DNA from: JANMDR01 sp031376425
GTDB taxonomy: Bacteria; Pseudomonadota; Gammaproteobacteria; Burkholderiales; Usitatibacteraceae
Direction of reading: 5' to 3'
Assembly (NCBI GenBank): GCA_031376425.1
Contig: JANMDR010000166.1
Coordinates: 1-61,558 of the forward strand
Length of the DNA stretch: 61,558 nucleotides
Positions 34,677-42,354 of this stretch are shown one piece after another (position 1 is the stretch's first letter; every line of letters starts with the position of its first letter). Both the position numbers and the translations under genes were made by a program. The notes under the pieces were generated by a model. That model saw only the letters and a list, made by a program, of their open reading frames with translations. It was not told the origin of the DNA and searched no databases.

Positions 34677-36035
34677 ATGGAGTCGCATTGGAATAATCGT
34701 GCGTTCGCGCGCTTTAGTTTAAGTTTAGCGGTATTGCTTGTAGCGGGCTGCACCAGTGTGATACCCGAAAAACGCCATTCACCAGCCGAGATTGCTGGGT
34801 ATACGCCGCAAACATTTTCCTCCGCTTTGGCAACCACGGTAGGAGAGCAGCAGCAGCGCGAAGCTGATATCGCCAATATTCGTGCCGTTTTTGCTCAGCC
34901 TATTTTTGCTGGTGCGGCGGCTAATGTAAGTGGTGCGCTTTGGTCAATTGGTTTTTTGAATACAGAAAAAGACGGTGGCCGAGTATTGGTGCTGGCCGCG
35001 TTGGATTATATGCAGCAAACGTTGACCGATGTTTCTACCGATACCCAGCGTGCCGTATTGAGCGCCGCTTATACCTACTATCCACTGGAATCGGCCACGC
35101 GCTTGGCGGGGCTACTGCCTAAGCTCAACACGCCACGCCAGTTTGCAATTGCCGCTTATGCCTTGTTAAAAGCGGAAGATACTGTGGAAACCCGCGTTGT
35201 TATTGAGTCTGCACTTGGTGCAAATGGCTTAGACTGGACTGCCGAGCCGCGTATTGAAGCCCTGCGATTGCGCTTGCGTACCGATGTTGCCGAGGTGTTG
35301 GCGAAGCGCCCCCCCTTGCTCGATTTGCTGCGTGGCACCGCCCGGCCTGGGCGACCCGTTATCTATAGTTTGCAGCGCCAAGATCGCCAGCAGGTAGGGC
35401 TGGCTGTGGTGCGCGGGGCTGACGGTAGGTTTGTGCGAAATACTGATGGCCAGTTATTTAATATTCCGCATTTAGCGATGGCGCTTACCAATCTACCCGG
35501 CACCATTACCAATGGCAATACGCCACAGGGATTATTCACCATCGTGGGCGCGGGCACGGCCACCAGTAAAGTCATTGGCCCCACCCCGTATTTGCATTCG
35601 CAAATTCCGGTGGAGGCCCCGATAGCTGATTACGAACATAATCCAGATCATCCAAAAACGGAATGGACGGCGCAGCAGTATGAGAGCTATTTGCCCGAAA
35701 GCTGGCGCAATTACGCCCCGTTTAAAGAAGCGTTTTTAGCGGGTCGCGCTGGGCGTGATGATATGCTTATTCACGGCACTACGATCAACGCCGATTACTA
35801 CAGTGGTGCATCGTTCTATCCTGGTACGCCATCGGCAGGCTGTTTGGTGGCCTTTGAAACTTGGGATAAAACTTCAGGCCAAGGCATTAAATCCGATCAG
35901 CTCAGTTTGGCAAAAGCGTTTACCAAAGACGGTGCGGATCGTGGTTATTTGGTGGTGGTGGAAATTGACGATAAGCTGCGTGCGGTGGCCTTGAACGAGG
36001 TATTAGCGGACATTCTAGCGGCCGAGAAAAACTAA
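34677..36035 (+). CDS. Lipoprotein with YkuD/L,D-transpeptidase-like catalytic region
   Basis: The 452-residue product has a lipobox (LLVAGC, Cys near 25), so it is probably membrane-anchored in the periplasm. The N-terminal half is alpha-helical and of unknown type. The C-terminal half has GNTPQGLFTIVGAGTATS, then DDMLIHGTTIN, and FYPGTPSAGCLVAFE, which matches the order G-x-F ... HGT ... S-x-GC of L,D-transpeptidases. The usual SHGC is SAGC here, so the His of that motif is absent. It may be an L,D-transpeptidase or amidase acting on murein. ATG 34677 is chosen because upstream residues to 34608 precede the signal peptide oddly. The next two genes also look murein-directed. Confidence 0.6.
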   Translation: MESHWNNRAFARFSLSLAVLLVAGCTSVIPEKRHSPAEIAGYTPQTFSSALATTVGEQQQREADIANIRAVFAQPIFAGAAANVSGALWSIGFLNTEKDGGRVLVLAALDYMQQTLTDVSTDTQRAVLSAAYTYYPLESATRLAGLLPKLNTPRQFAIAAYALLKAEDTVETRVVIESALGANGLDWTAEPRIEALRLRLRTDVAEVLAKRPPLLDLLRGTARPGRPVIYSLQRQDRQQVGLAVVRGADGRFVRNTDGQLFNIPHLAMALTNLPGTITNGNTPQGLFTIVGAGTATSKVIGPTPYLHSQIPVEAPIADYEHNPDHPKTEWTAQQYESYLPESWRNYAPFKEAFLAGRAGRDDMLIHGTTINADYYSGASFYPGTPSAGCLVAFETWDKTSGQGIKSDQLSLAKAFTKDGADRGYLVVVEIDDKLRAVALNEVLADILAAEKN

Positions 36036-36050
36036 TTAGAAAGCATTTGT

Positions 36051-37031
36051 ATGACTGAAAATTACCATTTTAAATCTATCACTTACACCGGCTTAGAAGC
36101 GGGCGTAAGCATCATCATCACCGGTGCGGTACACGGTAATGAAAAATGTGGAACGCAAGCAATTACGCGGGTCATGGCTGAAATTGATGCGGGGGCGCTG
36201 CCGATTTTGCGCGGCAAAGTTACCTTTGTACCCATCACTAATCCCAAGGCCTATGCAAAAAATGAGCGGGTGGGCGATCGCAATTTAAATCGCAATTTAA
36301 CACCTACCGCTCTGACCAATACTGCGCCCAAGCAGTTTGAAGATCACGTCGCCAATTGGCTCTGCCCCCTATTTGCGCAGCATGATGGGGTGCTTGATTT
36401 GCACTCAACGCGTGCTAAAAACACCGCCTTCGCGATGTTGGGCCCGCAAAATAACACCGGCACTTTGCAACCCTTCGCCCGCGCCGCGCAGGAGCGCGCC
36501 TTGGCAAAGTGTTTAGGTATCAATCGCTTCGTTGATGGCTGGTTAAACACCTATGCGATTGGCGTAGAACGGCGTATTGCCCACGCGCAGGCCAATAATA
36601 AACCGTTAGATGGTTTGGATACCGATCCGCGTTACGGCATTGGCACCACAGAATACATGCGCTCTACCGGTGGCTTTGCGATTACCTTAGAGTGCGGCCA
36701 ACATGATGATCCGCAATCGCCAGAAGTGGGCTACCGCGCCATTCGCAATGCTTTGGCGCATTTAAAAATCACCGGTGATGCGGCTCCGGTTACAGTTGAG
36801 AATTACGAAGTGCTGCATATGTTTGATGTGATTGATAAACACCATGAAGGTGATACGTTTAGCCGCGCATGGGCCAGTTTTGATGCGCTAAAGCCCGGTG
36901 ACCTTATTGGCACGCGTGCCGATGGCAGCCAGTTACGAGCAGAAGTGGCGGGCTGTATTTTGTTTCCAGATACGGGAGCCTTGCCGGGGAATGAATGGTT
37001 TTATTTAACCCGAACCGGCACCGAGGTTTAG
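36051..37031 (+). CDS. Zinc-dependent deacylase/carboxypeptidase, AstE/AspA (M14-like) family
   Basis: The 326-residue product has the zinc-binding pattern ITGAVHGNEKCGTQAI (His and Glu), NRNLTPTAL, and HDGVLDLHSTRAKN (third ligand His). The family includes succinylglutamate desuccinylase, aspartoacylase and the murein-peptide amidase MpaA. A C-terminal small beta domain (DTFSRAWASFDALKPGDLIGTRADGSQLRAEVAG) is typical of the first two. There is no signal peptide, so it is cytoplasmic. Placement between a YkuD-like lipoprotein and an AmpD-like amidase favours murein-peptide processing, but that is inference. The gene begins 15 bases after the previous stop. Confidence 0.75.
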   Translation: MTENYHFKSITYTGLEAGVSIIITGAVHGNEKCGTQAITRVMAEIDAGALPILRGKVTFVPITNPKAYAKNERVGDRNLNRNLTPTALTNTAPKQFEDHVANWLCPLFAQHDGVLDLHSTRAKNTAFAMLGPQNNTGTLQPFARAAQERALAKCLGINRFVDGWLNTYAIGVERRIAHAQANNKPLDGLDTDPRYGIGTTEYMRSTGGFAITLECGQHDDPQSPEVGYRAIRNALAHLKITGDAAPVTVENYEVLHMFDVIDKHHEGDTFSRAWASFDALKPGDLIGTRADGSQLRAEVAGCILFPDTGALPGNEWFYLTRTGTEV

Positions 37032-37655
37032 GTGACGATGCGTAGCCTAATCAATAGGGTTGTGGCCTTGAGTGCAGCAATATTGCTATCCGCTTGTACA
37101 ACAACGACATTCGATGTTGCCGCCTTTGAAGCCAAAATTATGCCTGTAGCCGCTTGGGGTGGCACACCAGCCCTTGCAACGGCTGAAAAGCCCCTTAAAT
37201 CGCACCGTATCAGCCATATTACCTTGCATCACCAAGGCGAAACCTTCCCGCCCGGTAAAGATATGCTGGCTTACCTGCGTAATTTGCAAGCATGGTCGCG
37301 CGGCGTGCGCGGCTGGGTAGATGTGCCGTATCACTACGTGATTGATCTTGACGGCAAGCTTTATGCGGGGCGCGATATTAATATTCCGGGTGATACCAAT
37401 ACCGCCTATAACCCTGCCGGCCATGCCCTAATTGAAGTGGTGGGTAACTATGAAAACATTGAACCCAGTGCCGCCCAGCTTGAAGCCATTGCCCAAACGA
37501 TGGCGTGGGTAGCTATCAAACATAATATAGCGCTAGAAAAAATAGCCAGCCATAAAGATTACGCCAGCACCGCGTGCCCAGGTAAAAACCTTTATCGCTA
37601 TATTGAAAATGGGTTTTTTAAACAGCGCGTAGGTGAGTTGCTCAACAGCCGTTAG
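37032..37655 (+). CDS. N-acetylmuramoyl-L-alanine amidase, lipoprotein (amidase_2/PGRP fold)
   Basis: Cleaves the amide bond between muramic acid and L-Ala. The 207-residue product has a lipobox (AILLSACTT, Cys near 22). The zinc ligands are in ISHITLHHQG (His) and IASHKDYASTACPGKNLYRYI (His and Cys). VPYHYVIDLDGKLYAGRDI and NTAYNPAGHALIEVVGNY are typical of the amidase_2 fold. It starts directly after the previous stop (GTG 37032; ATG 37038 also possible with GAGG upstream), so it is co-transcribed with that gene. Being lipid-anchored, it likely acts in the periplasm. Confidence 0.85.
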   Translation: MTMRSLINRVVALSAAILLSACTTTTFDVAAFEAKIMPVAAWGGTPALATAEKPLKSHRISHITLHHQGETFPPGKDMLAYLRNLQAWSRGVRGWVDVPYHYVIDLDGKLYAGRDINIPGDTNTAYNPAGHALIEVVGNYENIEPSAAQLEAIAQTMAWVAIKHNIALEKIASHKDYASTACPGKNLYRYIENGFFKQRVGELLNSR

Positions 37656-38071
37656 CGATAGCGGCGCTTTAGTAGTTAACTGTCGCTGTTGCAAAGTTGG
37701 CCTAATTTCCGGTGTTTCAATGTCCAAGTTGAGTAAACGCGCATTGCATCGGTAATATTGCGTATTACAGAAAAACGTCTGCTGTAACGAAATGTTCTCA
37801 CGCAAGCACTGTTGATTTGCCCCGAGAAAAGATGTTACGTCGATATGCCCTGCTAGGCCGTTCGCGACCGTTTATTACAACGGTAATGTTGGTGCGGCTA
37901 TCGCTGCCTGCTAGGAAACTATTGCTAACAATTAGCGTTTGCAGGCTTGCTAGTATGCACGCCTTGACGAGTTGCAAACCACTTGTTGCCGAGATTGTCG
38001 GTTACAACCAAGTCTCCAAGTAGTGGTGGCAAGCAACCGAAAAATCCAAACTAAAATATCGAGGAAATAAC
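37656..38071. other. Intergenic region without a supported gene
   Basis: A 68-codon open frame (37817-38023) in this gap has no ribosome site and an odd composition; I do not support it. The end of the gap probably holds the promoter of the binding-protein gene, since GAGGAAATAAC precedes its start. No hairpin terminator is clear. Confidence 0.5.
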
Positions 38072-39283
38072 ATGTTGAAATTTAAAAACGACACGGGCGC
38101 AAACCGTAAATCAGCTTTTGTCCACAGCGCTATCGCTGCTACCTTATTAGCCCTTGGCGCTACCGCAAATTCAATGGCGATGGCTGCTGAAACTATTCCC
38201 TTGGGATTGGTCACGGCACTCACCGGCACGTCAGCAAAAACCACTGGTTTACCTATCGCGAACGGCGCACGATTGGCCGTTGAGCGTATCAACGCAGCGG
38301 GTGGCGTAAACGGTAAACTGCTATCGCTAAAAGAGTACGACGATGCGGACACGATTGACCTCGCGCCCACGTTTGAAAAAGCGATCAACGTCGATAAGGT
38401 CGTTGCTATCGTTGGCCCTACCTTGTCATCTCAAACCGACGTTGCATGGAGCACCACTGCCGTAATGGGCGTGCCCGTCATCGGTTCCAACATTCAAGCA
38501 CCAGGTGTTACGAAAAATCGCCGCATGAGCTTTCGCACCATGCTCACCTCTATTGAATTGATGAAAGGCGCTATCCGTGGTGCCGTGCAGGAAACCAAGC
38601 CAAAAACGGTGATTGGCGTGACCCAGTTGGATGAGCGTTTTTCTTACGATACCTACTTGGGATCAATGCCCATATTTGCCTCGCTTGGTGTGACCGCTTT
38701 GCCAGCAGCTGAATCCAGATTAGAAATCAATCCGGTAAAAGTGGTGGAAAAAATTAAAGCGAGTAACCCCGATATCGTTTTTTTGGCACTCATCGCTCGC
38801 GATGCGACCAAGGTATTGCTGGAGATGAAGAAACAAAACGTCGCAAAAACTGTGGTCTGTAACTGCGCATTTTTGCTTGGCGATGTTTCGCCAGAGCTAA
38901 AGGCCGCTTCCTCTAGTGTATTTTTTAGTGCACCGTGGTCTAAAGATGCAGACGATGCTTTTAATCTCGCATTTCTGGATGCCTACCGCGCTAAGTATAA
39001 GGCAGAGCCAAGCAGTGCCGCAGCCCTCGCCTACGAAAGCGTATATTTGACGGCGAACGCGCTTAAAGGCGTGGCTGAAGCGGGTGTTGTAGCGCAGGTA
39101 GCTACGGCGCGTGTAGAGCTTTCAAAGAACATCGCATCAAGCAAACATCAAGGTGTTTCTGGTAGTTTCAAATTTGCTAAAAGTGGACTAGGTTACGAAG
39201 CCACGCGCCCCGGTTATGTTTATGTGTATCGCAATGGCGTTGCGGATAGTGTGAAGTTTTCTTGGTTTAGTGGTTTGTTCTAA
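38072..39283 (+). CDS. Branched-chain amino-acid-type ABC substrate-binding protein (orphan)
   Basis: Periplasmic binding protein of the LivJ/peripla_BP_6 type, 403 residues. A signal peptide (SAIAATLLALGATANSMAMAA) is followed by IPLGLVTALTGTSAKTTGLPIANGARLAVERINAAGGVNG, the family hallmark. VVAIVGPTLSSQTDVAW, and C-terminal GSFKFAKSGLGYEATRPGYVYVYRNG, are also typical. GAGGAAATAAC gives a good ribosome site. No livHMGF permease or ATPase genes are present nearby, so it would need partners elsewhere. The ligand cannot be read from the sequence. Confidence 0.9.
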   Translation: MLKFKNDTGANRKSAFVHSAIAATLLALGATANSMAMAAETIPLGLVTALTGTSAKTTGLPIANGARLAVERINAAGGVNGKLLSLKEYDDADTIDLAPTFEKAINVDKVVAIVGPTLSSQTDVAWSTTAVMGVPVIGSNIQAPGVTKNRRMSFRTMLTSIELMKGAIRGAVQETKPKTVIGVTQLDERFSYDTYLGSMPIFASLGVTALPAAESRLEINPVKVVEKIKASNPDIVFLALIARDATKVLLEMKKQNVAKTVVCNCAFLLGDVSPELKAASSSVFFSAPWSKDADDAFNLAFLDAYRAKYKAEPSSAAALAYESVYLTANALKGVAEAGVVAQVATARVELSKNIASSKHQGVSGSFKFAKSGLGYEATRPGYVYVYRNGVADSVKFSWFSGLF

Positions 39284-39350
39284 ATTTAAGTAATTCCATT
39301 TGTTGTGCGATGTTGATTACAAGATACGTGCGTTTGTGCAAACACGACGA

Positions 39351-39437
39351 GGGCGAAAGATTTTTCGCCCCTACAGAGGCGGCGTACTCCGTTGTAGGGA
39401 GGTTCATCGCCGTTGTAGGGGCGAATAATCATTCGCC
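39351..39437. repeat. Inverted pair of GGCGAA repeat units (small intergenic element)
   Basis: The left unit, 39351-39375, contains the palindrome GGGCGAAAGATTTTTCGCCC followed by CTACA. The right unit, 39413-39437, contains TGTAGGGGCGAATAATCATT and TCGCC. The two are arranged as inverted copies about 40 bases apart, with CCCCTACA and TGTAGGGG as inner edges. Similar TGTAGGGGCGAAT repeats are known as widespread bacterial intergenic elements. The pair lies between convergent genes. Confidence 0.65.
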
Positions 39438-39462
39438 TGACCTTTATGGTTGGGCGTTTTTG

Positions 39463-40944
39463 TTAGTTGTGCACCGCTTTTTGCATCTTTTTTGAAATCG
39501 CCCACAGCCCGGCAAACGTAAGTGCGCCATTAATTAGCAATAACTCCAGCCCAATCTGATATGCCCCAAAAATAGCGCTTTGATTGGCGTCAATTGCAAA
39601 GCATAGCAGCGGCGCAGCGATTACTATCCACGGCACGAGGGCGTCGTTTACGTGGCGTTTGGTCATCATGCCGAAGGCGAATAGGCCGAGCAGGGGGCCG
39701 TAGGTGAAGGCGGCGAGCTTTAGAATTAGGCCAATCATGCTGGGATTATTGGCCGCTTTAAAGACCAGCACCAGTACAATAAAAAGAGCTGCAAAGCTCA
39801 AATGCACACGTTGGCGGATTTTAGTTTGTTGCGTCTCGCTTAATTCAGGGCGGCGTTTGATGCCTAAAATATCGATGCAAAACGAGGCGGTGAGGGCGGT
39901 GATTGCGCCATCGGCACTGGGGAATAACGCTGAAATTAAGGCGATTATAAATATCACCTGCACCATCGCGGGTAAATGCCCCATTACCACGGTGGGAAAT
40001 AATTTGTCGCCCGTTGCAGCGATACCAGCGCTACTTGCAAACAGGTGCAGCATGCCGCCTAAAAATAGAAAAAGTAGCACGGTGCCGAGCATGATGAAGC
40101 TCAAGGTGATCATGTTTTTTTGGGCATCGCGCAGGGTTTTCACGGAAATATTTTTCTGCATCATTTCCTGATCTAAACCCGTCATCGCAATAGCGATAAA
40201 CGCGCCTGCAATAATTTGCTTCAACCAGAATTGTTTGCTATTAAGGTCAGTAGAAAAAACCGTAGATAGGCCGCGAGAATCAAGTTGTGTAAGGCTTTCG
40301 GATAAATTAAGGTTTAGTTTATCCATCAAAAACCAAATGCAAACGACTAAGCCAAACAACATACAAGTGGTTTGCAAGGTGTCTGTCCACACGATGGTTT
40401 TGACGCCGCCTTTGTAGGTGTAAGCTAGTATCATGCCGATGATAATCAGGGTGGTAGCCCAGAACGGCACATGCAAATTGTCGAGGATGGTATCTTGCAA
40501 AATTTTTACGACTAAGTACAGGCGCGCGGTCGCACCCAAGGTGCGGGAGAGAATAAAAAACGAGGCACCAGATTGGTAGGAACGGCGACCTAATCGACCA
40601 TCTAGGTAGTCATAAATCGATGTTAAATTCAAGCGGTAATACAGCGGCAACAGCACGAAAGCGATAACAAAATAGCCGATTAAATGCCCGAGTATTATCT
40701 GGAAATAGGTAAATGAGGTAATGCCCACGGCGCCTGGCACGCTGATAAACGTGACACCGCTAAGAGATGTGCCCACCATGCCAAACGCCACCAGCATCCA
40801 ATTACTGTTGCGGTTGCCGATGAAGAAGCTTTCATTGTTGGCCTTGCGTGATGTTGCCCAGGCCACGACGAGCAAAATCAAAAAATAGGCGATAACAAAA
40901 CTGAACAATAAGGCAGGCGAAAGCGTATTGCTAGTCGTATTCAT
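39463..40944 (-). CDS. Sodium:solute symporter (SSS family)
   Basis: Na+-driven uptake of a small solute, inner membrane. The 493-residue product has many hydrophobic helices and SSS motifs: SGVTFISVPGAVGITSF near the start, YKGGVKTIVWTDTLQTTCMLFG, and the FPSADGAITALTASFCIDI loop. The substrate could be an amino sugar, sialic acid, peptide or amino acid; sequence alone does not tell. It is third after the peptide-binding and SpmA/B-like genes on the minus strand, with a 15-base gap to the upstream gene. Confidence 0.9.
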   Translation of the reverse strand: MNTTSNTLSPALLFSFVIAYFLILLVVAWATSRKANNESFFIGNRNSNWMLVAFGMVGTSLSGVTFISVPGAVGITSFTYFQIILGHLIGYFVIAFVLLPLYYRLNLTSIYDYLDGRLGRRSYQSGASFFILSRTLGATARLYLVVKILQDTILDNLHVPFWATTLIIIGMILAYTYKGGVKTIVWTDTLQTTCMLFGLVVCIWFLMDKLNLNLSESLTQLDSRGLSTVFSTDLNSKQFWLKQIIAGAFIAIAMTGLDQEMMQKNISVKTLRDAQKNMITLSFIMLGTVLLFLFLGGMLHLFASSAGIAATGDKLFPTVVMGHLPAMVQVIFIIALISALFPSADGAITALTASFCIDILGIKRRPELSETQQTKIRQRVHLSFAALFIVLVLVFKAANNPSMIGLILKLAAFTYGPLLGLFAFGMMTKRHVNDALVPWIVIAAPLLCFAIDANQSAIFGAYQIGLELLLINGALTFAGLWAISKKMQKAVHN

Positions 40945-40959
40945 GTGTGGTGTTAAATT

Positions 40960-42198
40960 TTAATGGAAGAACAAATAAGCAACCCAAATGGCCGCGATGA
41001 CACCTGCTAAATCAGCCAATAAACCATAGCCAATAGCGTAGCGCGTGCGCTTAATTCCGACAGCGCCAAAGTACAAAGCGATAATGTAAAACGTGGTGTC
41101 GGTAGCGCCCTGAAAGATGCATGAAAGGCGACCTACAAAAGAGTCAACGCCGTAGGTTTTCATCGCATCGAGCATCATGGCGCGCGCGCCTGAACCGCTA
41201 ACGGGCTTCATCAATGCGGTAGGCAGGGCAGGGGTAAAGTCGGTATTGATGCCCAATTGCGTAAACACCCACGTAAAGCCGCTTACAATGAACCCTAATA
41301 CACCAGAATTGCGCAGCACGCTAATAGCAACGAGCATCCCAACAAGGTAAGGAATAATGGTGATGGAGGTTTGAATGCCGCCCTTAGCGCCTTCAATGAA
41401 GGCTTCGTACACATTTACTTTTTTGCGCAGGGCGCCGATCAAAAATAACGTGATGATAGACAGTAACGTGATGTTGGCGATGAGTTGAGATGTGAGCTTA
41501 ATTTCGTCTGGTGTCATGTGGTTGGTGAAAATATAAATCATCATGCCAATGGCGGCAGTTATGCCGCCCAGCCAGCCCACCAAGACACGGTCAAAGAGCT
41601 TTATTTTTTGGCGTAAGGCAACTGCTACAACTGCGACTAAGGTAGCGACATAGGTGGCAATAAGTGTTGGCAGAAAAATATCGGAAGGATCTTTCGCGCC
41701 AAGCACCGCGCGTTGCGCCATGATAGAAAGCGGAATCAAGGTTAAGCCTGATGTTTGTAGTACCAAAAACATAATCTGTGCATCAGTGGCTTCGTCTTTA
41801 TCCGGATTGATCGTTTGCAGACTTTCCATTGCCTTTAAGCCAAAGGGCGTGGCGGCATTGTCAAGGCCCAAAAAATTAGCAGAAAAATTCATGACCATAT
41901 GGCCGTTAGCAGGATGTTCTTTGGGTACGGCTGGAAATATGCGTGAGAAAAATGGCGCAATAATTTTGGCTAACCAGTTAATTGCGCCCGCTTTCTCGCC
42001 GACGCTCAAAATGCCTAACCAAAAAGTCATTACCCCAGCGAGTGGCAGGGCTATTTCCATCACCGCAACTTTGGCAGAATCAAAAGTGCCATCGACGATT
42101 TTTTTGAAAATCGTGGTGTCACCTAAGAAAATCCATTGCCCTAAAGCGGCTAAAAAACCCACCACAAAAAAGCCTACCCAAATATAGGTTAGCGTCAT
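40960..42198 (-). CDS. SpmA/SpmB-type 'nucleoside recognition' membrane protein (fused)
   Basis: The 412-residue product has about ten hydrophobic helices. It contains two halves, the first with FSANFLGLDNAATPFGLKAMESLQ (the SpmA-type motif) and the second with LPTALMKPVSGSGARAMMLDAMK (the SpmB-type motif). In sporulating bacteria SpmA and SpmB are separate proteins needed for spore-core dehydration. The fused form is common in non-sporulating proteobacteria, where its role is unknown, perhaps transport. TAGGAG precedes ATG 42198. It lies between a peptide-binding protein and an SSS transporter. Confidence 0.85.
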   Translation of the reverse strand: MTLTYIWVGFFVVGFLAALGQWIFLGDTTIFKKIVDGTFDSAKVAVMEIALPLAGVMTFWLGILSVGEKAGAINWLAKIIAPFFSRIFPAVPKEHPANGHMVMNFSANFLGLDNAATPFGLKAMESLQTINPDKDEATDAQIMFLVLQTSGLTLIPLSIMAQRAVLGAKDPSDIFLPTLIATYVATLVAVVAVALRQKIKLFDRVLVGWLGGITAAIGMMIYIFTNHMTPDEIKLTSQLIANITLLSIITLFLIGALRKKVNVYEAFIEGAKGGIQTSITIIPYLVGMLVAISVLRNSGVLGFIVSGFTWVFTQLGINTDFTPALPTALMKPVSGSGARAMMLDAMKTYGVDSFVGRLSCIFQGATDTTFYIIALYFGAVGIKRTRYAIGYGLLADLAGVIAAIWVAYLFFH

Positions 42199-42283
42199 TT
42201 TTTATTCTCCTAACCCGGTGTGGGTGTGTGCGCCGCCATGCGGCTATTTTTGTTGTTTGTGCTTTAATAGTTACAACGAGAAA

Positions 42284-42348
42284 GTGCCTGAAGCTACCCT
42301 TTTCCCCGCGAGAGGGTTATCTTCGGGTCGCGGTGCATCTTCAGGCAC
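42284..42348 (+). repeat. Structured intergenic repeat, copy 2
   Basis: The outer stem GTGCCTGAAG (42284-42293) pairs with CTTCAGGCAC (42339-42348). Inside, an ACCC...GGGT stem and TCTTCGGGTCG match copy 1 at 20832 in order and orientation, with compensating changes in the stem. It lies seven bases from the stop of the peptide-binding protein gene and could terminate that minus-strand transcript. Confidence 0.7.
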
Positions 42349-42354
42349 TAGTGA

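Noticed and set aside
37817..38023. 68-codon open frame in the gap before the binding-protein gene
   Set aside because: No ribosome site, composition unlike the neighbouring genes and no recognisable motif.
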